This document shows, piece by piece, positions 14,057 to 21,873 of a stretch of DNA of 33,088 nt. The stretch's first letter is position 1, and each line of letters starts with the position of its first letter. The notes below the pieces were generated by a model, which saw nothing but the letters and a program-made list of their open reading frames with translations, made no database searches and was not told the origin of the DNA. The stretch is from JAUPVN01 sp964423475. GTDB lineage: Bacteria; Patescibacteriota; Saccharimonadia; Saccharimonadales; CAIOMD01. The position numbers and the translations under genes were made by a program. The DNA is taken from NCBI GenBank assembly GCA_964423475.1, contig CAYRFD010000004.1:1-33088 (forward strand). The letters run 5' to 3'.

Positions 14057-14551
14057 ATGGCTATGAAAAGGTTTTTGGTAAAAAGTAAGCTAGGGTTGGG
14101 GCGGGACTTTTCTGTTTTTGATGATGAAGAAGCAACAAATAAAGTATACTTTATTGATGCAAAAATAGGTTTTGGCACAAAAGCAGATATAAAAGACACC
14201 AACGATAATATTTTGTATACTGCAAAAGGCAAAATAATTAATATTCCAAGGCGAATGGAATTTTTTACACCAGATGGTAATGTGGCCGCAAAGCTAACTG
14301 CACGGTTTTCTCCAATAAAATCTCGCTTAACAATGGAGCTATCAAATGGCCAAGTTTGGGAGCTTTCCGGTAATTTTATGGGCAAGAACTATACCGTAAT
14401 GCAAGGTGATACTAAAATTATAGAAATTAATCAAAAATGGCTAACTTTGCGTGATAAATATTTTGTAGAAATTGATGACAGCGTAGATACGGCACTTGCG
14501 CTTGGGCTAGTTTGGGCAGTAGATATTTGGCGCGAAGGCAAAAACAACTAA
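14057..14551 (+). CDS. LURP-one-related (LOR/SDP, Tubby-C2-like) protein
   Basis: 164 residues, a single Tubby-like beta-barrel domain. The pattern is typical of the family: 'FLVKSKLGLGRDFSVFDDEE', 'VYFIDAKIGFGTKADIKD', 'GNILYTAKGKI'-like strands, 'MEFFTPDGNVAAKL', then 'NYTVMQGDTKIIEINQKW' and 'YFVEIDD' near the end. The central hydrophobic helix of Tubby-like folds corresponds to 'TALALGLVWAVDIW'. Bacterial LURP-one proteins have no settled biochemical role; membrane or phospholipid contact is suggested from the fold. A strong SD (AAGGAG, 14041-14046) fixes the start. The structured leader suggests post-transcriptional control. Confidence 0.85.
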   Translation: MAMKRFLVKSKLGLGRDFSVFDDEEATNKVYFIDAKIGFGTKADIKDTNDNILYTAKGKIINIPRRMEFFTPDGNVAAKLTARFSPIKSRLTMELSNGQVWELSGNFMGKNYTVMQGDTKIIEINQKWLTLRDKYFVEIDDSVDTALALGLVWAVDIWREGKNN

Positions 14552-14567
14552 ACACAAAGTGTATAGA

Positions 14568-14586
14568 TTTTAGTATTTTGCTAAAA
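14568..14586. terminator. Short hairpin between convergent genes
   Basis: TTTTAG-(7)-CTAAAA in the 67-base space between the LURP-one gene and the CPBP gene. It has T's on both sides and could serve both directions. Confidence 0.35.
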
Positions 14587-14618
14587 AGTATTAAGTATAG
14601 AACAGTATATTTGTTATA

Positions 14619-15428
14619 TTAGGTGATTTTTTTGGTTTTAACGTTAAAGAATCTTATAGAGGCAAATAAAACAATGTATGATGCATAGGTGCAGAGTGTG
14701 GCGATTATCATAATCCCACTAACTTGGTTAGGGCTTTGGTTAACAGTACCTGCTCCGTTTGTAAGTAAAGAAAAGTCCCATAAGGCGTGTAAAACCATAG
14801 TAACCCATAAAAAGCCCGTTTTTCTAAAAATTGCGTAATATACGCCACCCGCCAAAAAGGTAAATACAACTTGCATAACGGTGGTTTTAATATCTTGGCC
14901 ATTTAATATGTTTAGACTATGCATTAGCCCAAAAGCTAATGAGGTAATTAAAAAGACCTTAATTTCTGTATAGCCAGAGCCGCGGGCGCCTCTTAATAGT
15001 AAACCTCTTGTCATTAGTTCTTCTGAATAGCCTACTAGGGCAGTAGCAATGGCTGCATAAATTATAAATGTTGTACCAAGGCTACCAATGTCTCCAGATA
15101 CAAAGTTAATAATTGTGCCAATAATGGCAAAAACTACAAGTAGATTTATCCAGTTGTGCCCTTGAATTTTAAATTTATCTTTAAAGACATCTTTATACCA
15201 GCCGCTCCACAGAGCAAATAAAGTTAAAAATATTGATGATAAAGCTACGGGCATTAGCACACCTTTTAAAAGGTTATTGCTATTTTTAGTAATCTCGGTA
15301 TATTCTATGCCAGATCCAATTTGAACACCCATTACAATTGCCATATATATTACTAAAACAACCAAACTGGCCCATAAACTAGGTTTTAACCTATATTTTG
15401 TACCTTCTACTAATGCGCCTGTATCCAT
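14619..15428 (-). CDS. CPBP family intramembrane metalloprotease
   Basis: 269 residues from the ATG at 15428, chosen because AGGGGGT lies just before it; a longer frame to 15461 lacks an SD. There are seven or eight membrane helices. The three CPBP/Abi motifs are present: EE-x3-R in YSEELMTRGLLLRGA, FGLMH, and HALWD in the penultimate helix. They supply the Glu, Glu/Arg and two His residues of the metal-type active site. Relatives include type II CAAX prenyl endopeptidases and bacteriocin self-immunity proteins; in bacteria the substrate is usually unknown. It is divergent from the heliorhodopsin gene, with about 100 bases between them. Confidence 0.88.
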   Translation of the reverse strand: MDTGALVEGTKYRLKPSLWASLVVLVIYMAIVMGVQIGSGIEYTEITKNSNNLLKGVLMPVALSSIFLTLFALWSGWYKDVFKDKFKIQGHNWINLLVVFAIIGTIINFVSGDIGSLGTTFIIYAAIATALVGYSEELMTRGLLLRGARGSGYTEIKVFLITSLAFGLMHSLNILNGQDIKTTVMQVVFTFLAGGVYYAIFRKTGFLWVTMVLHALWDFSLLTNGAGTVNQSPNQVSGIMIIATLCTYASYIVLFASIRFFNVKTKKIT

Positions 15429-15511
15429 AAAATACCCCCTATTATTATGCAATATTAACATAATTAATTTTATATAAAAAATATAAAATATGGCCTTTTA
15501 AACATAAACAT

Positions 15512-15517
15512 GATAAT
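15512..15517 (+). promoter_or_regulatory. -10 box of the heliorhodopsin gene
   Basis: GATAAT, 8 bases before the ATG at 15526. No SD is present, so the transcript is probably leaderless. Confidence 0.4.
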
Positions 15518-15525
15518 ATTTAAAA

Positions 15526-16290
15526 ATGAGTAAAATAACAGATGTACAAATTAAATCATTAAGAAAATGGAACATATCAGCAGGGTTTTTACACCTTGCA
15601 TCATTTTTTGCTATATTAGCACTTTCTAACAACTTTTCATTACCAGTAACAGCAACATATATGACGGGTCCTCCTGGGTCTACCGTTACTAACCCAATAC
15701 TTTTATTTAGTAATAATGTTAGTTATACTATTGCACTTTTTTTGGGGTTGTCGGCGTTTTTTCATTTTTTGGTTTCTTCTAAAAAATTCTTTCCAAGATA
15801 CGGCAACGGCCTAAAACAAAATAGAAATATTTTTAGGTGGGTAGAATACTCATTTAGCTCATCTGTAATGATATTTTTGATTGCTCAGCTAAATGGCATA
15901 AGTGATTACGCCGCTTTGCTTGCAATTTTTGGTGTTAATTTGTCTATGATTTTATTTGGTTGGTTACAAGAAAAATATGCACAACCCGGAGATGGCCAAT
16001 GGTTACCTTTTATATTTGGGTGTATTGCAGGTATTATACCTTGGGTTATAATTTTAATACAGTTGCTTAGCCCGGGTGGCCCAGCGGGCACTACTGCTCC
16101 AGGGTTTGTATACGGCATAGTTATTTCACTTTTTGTTATGTTTAACTGCTTTGCTTTAGTGCAGTATTTGCAATATAGAGCAAAGGGTAAGTGGGCTAAT
16201 TATTTACGCGGCGAAAAAACATATATTATTCTTAGCCTTGTTGCTAAATCTTTACTTGCTTGGCAAATTTTTGCCGCTACATTAGTTTAA
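15526..16290 (+). CDS. Heliorhodopsin
   Basis: 254 residues, seven membrane helices. The helix C signature RWVEYSFSSSVMI puts the Schiff-base counterion at Glu107. The helix G signature SLVAKSLLAWQ puts the retinal-binding lysine at Lys241, with Ser237 one turn before it. His23 and His80, the polar pair of the inner cavity, are also present. These numbers coincide with those of the reference heliorhodopsin 48C12. The long polar loop after helix A (about 36-60) is typical, and the family has an inverted topology with the N-terminus in the cytoplasm. Heliorhodopsins bind all-trans retinal, have slow photocycles and do not pump protons; the role is debated. The gene stands alone, with no retinal or carotenoid gene in the window, so retinal would have to come from outside or from elsewhere in the genome. 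Confidence 0.95.
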   Translation: MSKITDVQIKSLRKWNISAGFLHLASFFAILALSNNFSLPVTATYMTGPPGSTVTNPILLFSNNVSYTIALFLGLSAFFHFLVSSKKFFPRYGNGLKQNRNIFRWVEYSFSSSVMIFLIAQLNGISDYAALLAIFGVNLSMILFGWLQEKYAQPGDGQWLPFIFGCIAGIIPWVIILIQLLSPGGPAGTTAPGFVYGIVISLFVMFNCFALVQYLQYRAKGKWANYLRGEKTYIILSLVAKSLLAWQIFAATLV

Positions 16291-16293
16291 TTG

Positions 16294-16554
16294 CTAGAAA
16301 TTTTTGCGGTGTGTGCAACCCGGCCAACAACAAGGCCGGCGCTTGCCTGCCATAAGCTCAGTAACTACTCGATTAATATGATTTTGCCTAGTTTCTGGCT
16401 TTTTAGGCGTTATTACCCAACAGATCCATTCGTTCTGGGTAAGTGGGGTTAAGCTTTCCCAACGCTCTAGGGCAGATTTGCTAGAATTAAGTGCTATATT
16501 TAAATCTGCCGGCATACTGTGTAATATATCTGTTATAGGTTTTTTACTTTCCAT
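16294..16554 (-). CDS. Small YdeI/OmpD-associated family protein
   Basis: 86 residues, matching the C-terminal half of the YdeI/OmpD-associated family. It has the order MPADLNIALNSS, 'WESLTPLTQNEWICWVITPKKPETR', 'RINRVVTELMAGK'-like helix, then a Cys-rich end CCWPGCTHRKNF. The Trp and KPETR motif (interaction of a three-helix unit) is diagnostic; the CWPGC tail may bind a metal. Reported links to bacteriocin protection concern longer relatives and are not evidence for this one. It converges on the heliorhodopsin gene, 4 bases away. No SD is visible before its ATG. Confidence 0.75.
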   Translation of the reverse strand: MESKKPITDILHSMPADLNIALNSSKSALERWESLTPLTQNEWICWVITPKKPETRQNHINRVVTELMAGKRRPCCWPGCTHRKNF

Positions 16555-16594
16555 TATTAAATATTAACTTTAAAAATGATATTTTCATAATGCA

Positions 16595-16840
16595 TTAGTT
16601 TACTATGGGTAGTGATTCGGTGGGTACGGCAAGTATTTTGGCTAAAAGGTCTATTTGTTGGAACTTGCAGTATTTAATTGGTTCGTTTTTGCTGTTATAT
16701 ATACGATAATAGTATGGGAATTGAATGGTTTCTCCTTTAAAGTTTTTTGCAATAGTTGGTTTATTAATTATTTTTATGTACCAGCCACTTGGTTGTTCAT
16801 TTAATATTCTTTTAATTTTTGCGTAATGGTTAAACGGCAT
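16595..16840 (-). CDS. Hypothetical protein, 81 residues
   Basis: I do not recognise this protein. The start at 16840 is chosen because TATAAT (16852-16847, minus strand, in an extended form TGGTATAAT) lies 6 bases upstream; the longer frame to 16885 would begin upstream of that promoter. The product is basic and soluble, rich in Tyr and Ile, with alternating strands ('GWYIKIINKPTIAKNF', 'FPYYYRIYNSKNEPIKY') followed by a helix ('FQQIDLLAKILAV'), so a small alpha/beta fold is likely. It is divergent from the pentose phosphate operon. Confidence 0.6.
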   Translation of the reverse strand: MPFNHYAKIKRILNEQPSGWYIKIINKPTIAKNFKGETIQFPYYYRIYNSKNEPIKYCKFQQIDLLAKILAVPTESLPIVN

Positions 16841-16846
16841 ATAGTA

Positions 16847-16855
16847 ATTATACCA
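16847..16855 (-). promoter_or_regulatory. Extended -10 promoter of the 81-residue protein gene
   Basis: TGGTATAAT on the minus strand, 6 bases ahead of the ATG; a leaderless start is implied. Confidence 0.5.
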
Positions 16856-16946
16856 ATGTTTATAACACGCGTAATTTATATGCAAGCAATTATTATAAAA
16901 AGAGGTAAAATAGAACTATATACAATAAATAAAAGGGAGATAAATA

Positions 16947-17636
16947 TTGGTAAATACAAATGTTATAGAAATCCCCCAAAATAATTATGATGTTGTTGCT
17001 GATTATATTGCAGATACAATTAAAGAGCATTTAAGCATTGGCGAACAAGTTGTTTGGTTTGTGTCTGGGGGCTCTAACGTTGGTTTAGCAAAACTAGCAA
17101 GAAGTAAGTTAAACCTAAGGCCCTATAAAAATAAACTTCATGTTTGCTTGGTAGATGAACGTTTTGGCCCTGTTGGCCACAGCGATTCTAACTGGCAACA
17201 ATTGTTAGATTTGGGTTTTGATATGAGTAATTGCCAGGTTTACCCCATAATTAATAATAAAGATAATGCCACAGATACGGTTAAGGAATATAACTATAAC
17301 ATTAAGAATTTACTTGGCTATGGTTATTATTCTATTGGTCAGCTTGGCCTAGGCCCAGATGGTCATACGTCTGGTTTGTTGCCAAATAACCCTTTAATGG
17401 ATAGCAAAGATTATTACGGATATTATGTTGGCCCAGATTATCAACGAATTACCTCTACTCCTAAATTAATAAATAATCTTAATGAAGTGGTTTTATTTGT
17501 AAGCGGGCATTCAAAAGCTAAAGCTTTACAAAGTATGATAAACGAAGGTTCGGTAAATGAGATACCTGCAAGAATATTAAAACATGTAAAAAAACTTACA
17601 ATTTTTACAGATATAACTATAAAAGGAGATTTATGA
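16947..17636 (+). CDS. pgl: 6-phosphogluconolactonase
   Basis: 229 residues, the usual size. It hydrolyses 6-phosphogluconolactone to 6-phosphogluconate in the oxidative pentose phosphate pathway. The diagnostic motifs are VDERFGP with 'HSDSNWQQL' (about 69-86) and LGLGPDGHTSGLLP (about 131-144). An N-terminal 'VVWFVSGGSNV' holds the phosphate-binding glycines. The start is TTG (16947-16949) with AGGGAGA (16934-16940) before it. It ends in TGA overlapping the gnd ATG by 4 bases, so it opens the four-gene operon. Confidence 0.93.
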   Translation: MVNTNVIEIPQNNYDVVADYIADTIKEHLSIGEQVVWFVSGGSNVGLAKLARSKLNLRPYKNKLHVCLVDERFGPVGHSDSNWQQLLDLGFDMSNCQVYPIINNKDNATDTVKEYNYNIKNLLGYGYYSIGQLGLGPDGHTSGLLPNNPLMDSKDYYGYYVGPDYQRITSTPKLINNLNEVVLFVSGHSKAKALQSMINEGSVNEIPARILKHVKKLTIFTDITIKGDL

Positions 17637-18532
17637 AAGTTGGTTTTGTTGGTTTAGGAAAAATGGGCGGCAATATGTCTAAACGCCTTGTAGAATCTGG
17701 CCACGGCGTGTTTGCGCTAGACCCAAGCATTGATGCCCAGGAGAATGCCAAAAGTAACGGGGTTATATTGTCTAAAAGCCGGCAAGATTTAATTAGTAAC
17801 AATGTAGATTTATTGTGGCTTATGATTCCGTCACAATTTGTAGATGCAGAGCTAGAAGAGCTTTTGGCGGTTGTGCCAAAAAATTCTGTAATAGTAGATG
17901 GAGGCAACTCAGATTACCGGCTTACTATAAAGCGAGCTGAAAATTGTAAAAAGTCAGGAATTACATTTATTGATGTTGGTACTAGCGGAGGTATATTAGG
18001 CGCAAAGCAAGGTTATGCAATGATGGTTGGTGGAGATGAGCAAGTGGTAAATAAATTATCGCCTATATTTGATGCGCTTGCACCCCCTAATGGTTGGGCA
18101 TATTTTGGTAAAAGCGGCAGCGGGCATTATGTAAAAATGGTTCATAACGCTATAGAATATGGGCTAATGGAATCTTATGCAGAAGGTTATAATTTGTTAA
18201 AAGATGGGCCATTTAAAAATATTGATTTAGCCAAAGCAGGTAAAGTTTGGCAACATGGCAGCATAATTCAATCTTTATTAAATGATTTGTCTGTAAAGGC
18301 TTTAGAAGAAAATCCAAATCTAAACGGTATAGACGGTTACGTTAAAGAATCTGGCGAAGCAAGATGGGCGTTAGAAACTGCCAAAGACTATAATGTTAAA
18401 ACACCCGCAATTGATGCCTCGTTTGATGTTAGGTTAAAAAGCCAAAAGGGCGAAACTAATTTTGCTACTAAATTACTTGCGGCAATGCGTAATAAGTTTG
18501 GTGGGCACGCTATTAATAAGGAAGAAAAATAG
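17633..18532 (+). CDS. gnd: 6-phosphogluconate dehydrogenase, decarboxylating, short type
   Basis: 299 residues, the short (YqeC/GndA-like) class of about 300 rather than 470 residues. It converts 6-phosphogluconate to ribulose-5-phosphate and CO2. The Rossmann motif GLGKMGGNM (7-15) opens the protein. The substrate loop is DVGTSGGILGAKQG (114-127), and the catalytic Lys168 and Asn172 lie in YVKMVHNAIEYG. The C-terminal 'RNKFGGHAI' is also conserved. The second strand ends in Asp30 (ALDPS) where NADP-specific enzymes have Asn-Arg, which suggests NAD preference. It overlaps pgl by 4 bases and touches zwf. Confidence 0.94.
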   Translation: MKVGFVGLGKMGGNMSKRLVESGHGVFALDPSIDAQENAKSNGVILSKSRQDLISNNVDLLWLMIPSQFVDAELEELLAVVPKNSVIVDGGNSDYRLTIKRAENCKKSGITFIDVGTSGGILGAKQGYAMMVGGDEQVVNKLSPIFDALAPPNGWAYFGKSGSGHYVKMVHNAIEYGLMESYAEGYNLLKDGPFKNIDLAKAGKVWQHGSIIQSLLNDLSVKALEENPNLNGIDGYVKESGEARWALETAKDYNVKTPAIDASFDVRLKSQKGETNFATKLLAAMRNKFGGHAINKEEK

Positions 18533-20011
18533 ATGTCTGAGCCTACTAAAGATTTGCAGCCTGCAATTATAACAATTTTTGGCATTACGGGTGATTTAGC
18601 AAAGAGGTATTTGTTGCCATCTTTATATATGCTTGCTAATAATGGTTTGCTGCCTTTAAACACTAAGATAGTTGGGGTTACAAGATCTAGAGCAACCGTA
18701 GAAGAGATATTAAATAAAATTAAAATAAGTGTAGAGTCTGATGGTAAAACCAAGTGTCAAGAAAGTACCATGCAGTGGTTTAAAGAATCTCTTTCTATAG
18801 TTAGTATGGATATTATAGATAACGCAGACTATATAAAATTAAAAAATAAACTAGATTCAATAGAAGATAAAACCGGTATTTGTTTGTTGCGTGTCTTTTA
18901 CTTGGCTATCCCATCTGCAATGTTTGCACCTGTTGTAGATAAACTAGGAGAACAGGGCTTAAATAAAGGTTGTCAGCACGGCACACACGAAAGCCGTTTG
19001 CTTATAGAAAAGCCGTTTGGCTATGATTTGCAATCTGCAAAAGAGTTAATAGTGCGTTTACAAAAATCTTTTACAGAAGAACAAATATATAGAATAGATC
19101 ATTATTTAGCAAAAGAAACTGTTCAAAATATTTTGGCTTTTAGATTTAATAATCCAATCTTTACAGAAACCTTTAACTCTAAGCATATAAGCCACATTAT
19201 GATAACCGCAACCGAATCTATTGGCATAGAAAATAGGGTTACATTTTATGAGCAGATGGGTGCAATGCGAGATTTTATTCAGAGCCATCTTTTACAGCTA
19301 GTAGCGCTTACTACTATGGATGAGCCAAAAAATATGGACGCCAAGAGTATACACCAACAAAAAGAGATTATATTAAATTCTATATTACCGCCACATGCAG
19401 ATAACATGGGTGTAGAAACGGTTAGGGGCCAATATAGTACGTATCGTAAAGAAGTAGGCGATATTAAATCGCAAACAGAAACCTATGCGGCAATTAAATT
19501 ATCTATAAATAACGATAGATGGCGCGATGTTCCTGTATTTATAAGAACGGGTAAGGCTTTGGCAGAAAAAGTTAATGAAATAACAATTATTTACCAAAAA
19601 CCCAACAAGCCCAAACATAAAAATATTCTTGTAATAAGAATTCAACCAAACGAGGGTATTGTTTTAGATCTTACTATTAAAAAACCCGGCTTTAAGGATG
19701 AGCTGCAGCATGTACAAATGGATTTTTGTTATCAACAAAAATTATCGGATGTTCAATATACTGCCTATGAGCGTGTACTTGCAGATACGCTAAGAGGTGA
19801 TAAAACACTGTTTGTTACTAGCCAAGAAGTGTTGGCTAGTTGGCGCATAACAAGCCCAATTATAGAAGCCTGGGCAAACAATAGAAGCGCTCTTACTTTT
19901 TACGACAACGGTTCTTGGGGCCCCGCGACGGCAGATGGATTAGTTGAGGGAGCGGGGTCAAGTTGGCAAACCGATATATTAAATATTTGTCCGATTAATT
20001 TTAAAAAATAG
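18533..20011 (+). CDS. zwf: Glucose-6-phosphate 1-dehydrogenase
   Basis: 492 residues, the full family length. It oxidises glucose-6-phosphate to 6-phosphogluconolactone and makes NAD(P)H. The coenzyme motif GITGDLAKR is at 18-26. The signature RIDHYLAKE (187-195) contains His190; EKPFGYD (159-165) and MRDFIQSHLLQ with His252 complete the active site. The usual Asn in QNHLLQ is Ser here. The ATG follows the gnd stop directly (TAGATG). The order pgl-gnd-zwf puts the first enzyme of the pathway third, and all are translationally linked. Confidence 0.96.
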   Translation: MSEPTKDLQPAIITIFGITGDLAKRYLLPSLYMLANNGLLPLNTKIVGVTRSRATVEEILNKIKISVESDGKTKCQESTMQWFKESLSIVSMDIIDNADYIKLKNKLDSIEDKTGICLLRVFYLAIPSAMFAPVVDKLGEQGLNKGCQHGTHESRLLIEKPFGYDLQSAKELIVRLQKSFTEEQIYRIDHYLAKETVQNILAFRFNNPIFTETFNSKHISHIMITATESIGIENRVTFYEQMGAMRDFIQSHLLQLVALTTMDEPKNMDAKSIHQQKEIILNSILPPHADNMGVETVRGQYSTYRKEVGDIKSQTETYAAIKLSINNDRWRDVPVFIRTGKALAEKVNEITIIYQKPNKPKHKNILVIRIQPNEGIVLDLTIKKPGFKDELQHVQMDFCYQQKLSDVQYTAYERVLADTLRGDKTLFVTSQEVLASWRITSPIIEAWANNRSALTFYDNGSWGPATADGLVEGAGSSWQTDILNICPINFKK

Positions 20012-20053
20012 TTTACATGATAACTAATAAAATAAGAAAGGCTAAATAATATT

Positions 20054-20998
20054 TTGCAAAATAATATATCAATTTTAAATACGTTTGATCTAAATAATAT
20101 GCCAAATTTAGATATTGCAGTTTTAGGCGCTTTAGAGCTTTTTATAAATAATCCTTTGCCCAAAATAGATTTATCTATTTATAAACACCCATTAGTTGTT
20201 GGGTCTGGTAACGCAGAAGCAACTGGCAAAATAATATTCGAAAAATCTGACGCCGTTTTTGCATCAGAAAGCAATTATGAAGAAAAATTAAAAAACATCT
20301 CTGCAATAGACGGCGTTGTGCTAATATCGGCTTCTGGTGGTAAACATGCTCCAATAATTGCACACCGTGCAAAGGAGCTTAATAAGCATGTAACTTTTAT
20401 TACTAATACGCCAAATTCTCCCGCGCATAATGAGTTAGATAATAATCATATTTACGATGAATATATATTACCTAAAAACCGTGAACCGTATACATATAAT
20501 ACTTCTACATATATGGGGATGATATTAGCAGCAAGTGGAGAAGACCCTACAAAAATTAAACAATTCTTAGAATCTAATACAGCAAAAATTGTTTATCCAG
20601 ATTTTAAAAATTATAATAAATTTTATCTTATAGTGCCCGCTAAGTATTCTGGCGTTATACGTATGTTGCAGGTAAAATTTATAGAACTTTTTGGCCGTAA
20701 TATTGCCAGAGACATAGAAACAGACGAATACGTGCCTCATGCTACTACGGTTGCACCATCAGACGAATTATTTATAAGTTTTGGTACAATAAATAATACT
20801 TGGGGCAAACCAGAAAACCGTTTGCATATATCATTACCAGATGATGCAGATTATGGTGCCATGATGGCTGTTGGCTATTATGTTGTAGCGCAAATTCAAA
20901 AGGCGTATCCGCATTATTTTAAAGATAATATTGGTGCTTATACTGCCAATATATCAAAAATATTTAATTCTAAAATTACCCCAATAGTAGAAGCTTAA
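20054..20998 (+). CDS. SIS-domain sugar-phosphate isomerase (PGI/PMI-like)
   Basis: 314 residues, close to the 300-340 of archaeal-type bifunctional phosphoglucose/phosphomannose isomerases. An N-terminal SIS domain shows 'HPLVVGSGNAEATGKIIFE' and 'GVVLISASGGKHAPIIAHRAKELNKHVTFIT'. A second half contains the long 'YSGVIRMLQVKFIELFGRN' helix region. It would interconvert fructose-6-phosphate and glucose-6-phosphate, feeding zwf, which suits its place as last gene of the operon. The start TTG at 20054 is taken (AGAAAGG upstream); ATG at 20099 is an alternative that removes 15 residues. The exact sugar specificity is inference. Confidence 0.75.
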   Translation: MQNNISILNTFDLNNMPNLDIAVLGALELFINNPLPKIDLSIYKHPLVVGSGNAEATGKIIFEKSDAVFASESNYEEKLKNISAIDGVVLISASGGKHAPIIAHRAKELNKHVTFITNTPNSPAHNELDNNHIYDEYILPKNREPYTYNTSTYMGMILAASGEDPTKIKQFLESNTAKIVYPDFKNYNKFYLIVPAKYSGVIRMLQVKFIELFGRNIARDIETDEYVPHATTVAPSDELFISFGTINNTWGKPENRLHISLPDDADYGAMMAVGYYVVAQIQKAYPHYFKDNIGAYTANISKIFNSKITPIVEA

Positions 20999-21012
20999 TT
21001 AAACAAGGCTAT

Positions 21013-21774
21013 TTATTTGTTAATATTTGGGCGTCCGGTTTTGCCGCCAATTAAATCCCAAACCTGTTCTTTTTTAGATCGCCATTTTTTTTCGTATGAA
21101 TCATAGCGCTTTTTAGATTTAATAATTTTATTGCCGTTATTTTTGTAAAACCTGTGTGCCCAAATAGAATCTGGTTCGGCAATGCGTATTGCGGCAATTA
21201 TAGATATTGGTGGTATAAATATTCCAACAAGTGCAAAGAATATTTTTCCTTTTAAACCGGCTATAATTACTATAGGTAAGTTAATAGCTACACCAATAGC
21301 AATTCCGGTTGCCGCTTCATCGTATGTTGTACCAAATGGAGTTATTCTAAGTAACAATATACTACCTATAACAATAGCTAAAACTACGGCATCAACAGAT
21401 TTTCTGCCTTCTTGTTCCCAATACACATCTTGTAAATGAAAAATAAGTGCAAATTCATCTAATACTAATGCAGCTCCGCATCCAAATACTGCGGCTAGTA
21501 ACAAATAAAATGCCCCTTGGGGCGGTGTAAATGCAAATAGTAGTGCTCCAGCAGAAAATGCTAAAACTAGGCCAAAAACCATATGATGAGTATGTACCCC
21601 ACCAAAAGATGCGCTGCCCCAACCAGTGTGGCGTGCTATACGAGTATAACCTCTGGTAATAATGTATGTTAATACAAAAGATAGTAACATTATGAAAGCT
21701 GGTTCTCGCCCGGCAAGGAAAATGTTTGTGTTGTATCCTGGTATAAAATTAAGTATGTCCACTACTATTAACAA
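21013..21774 (-). CDS. Conserved polytopic membrane protein, unknown function
   Basis: 253 residues from TTG at 21774; GTG at 21762 is equally possible and neither has an SD. About six helices are followed by a basic cytoplasmic tail (about 205-253, many Lys/Arg). Features that look conserved are 'GGVHTHHMVFGLVLAF' (His cluster in a membrane segment), 'LVLDEFALIFHLQDVYWEQEGR' (Asp/Glu/His in or near a helix) and 'AEPDSIWAHRFY'. The His and acidic residues in membrane segments could bind a metal. Similar proteins occur in actinobacteria and saccharibacteria as unnamed integral membrane proteins, as far as I recall. It converges on the SIS isomerase gene, 14 bases away. Confidence 0.7.
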   Translation of the reverse strand: MLIVVDILNFIPGYNTNIFLAGREPAFIMLLSFVLTYIITRGYTRIARHTGWGSASFGGVHTHHMVFGLVLAFSAGALLFAFTPPQGAFYLLLAAVFGCGAALVLDEFALIFHLQDVYWEQEGRKSVDAVVLAIVIGSILLLRITPFGTTYDEAATGIAIGVAINLPIVIIAGLKGKIFFALVGIFIPPISIIAAIRIAEPDSIWAHRFYKNNGNKIIKSKKRYDSYEKKWRSKKEQVWDLIGGKTGRPNINK

Positions 21775-21873
21775 TAATGCTCTGGTCTTAAATAGTAAAT
21801 ACCAAGCTGCTTTAAATATTGATTTTTATCTTTTGTTAGAAATTTATAAACAGGGGGTGTACACTAATAAGTA

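Noticed and set aside
14619..16290. CPBP protease and heliorhodopsin as a functional pair
   Set aside because: They are merely divergent neighbours with separate promoters; there is no evidence of coupling beyond adjacency.
16294..16554. Bacteriocin resistance gene
   Set aside because: The name comes from longer YdeI relatives; this protein has only the small C-terminal unit, so no such role is claimed.
16841..16885. N-terminal extension of the 81-residue protein
   Set aside because: It would begin upstream of a good extended -10 box that sits 6 bases before the ATG at 16840.
17633..17636. Alternative genetic code with UGA as glycine
   Set aside because: TGA ends pgl in an ATGA overlap with gnd and no in-frame TGA is needed in any recognised gene.
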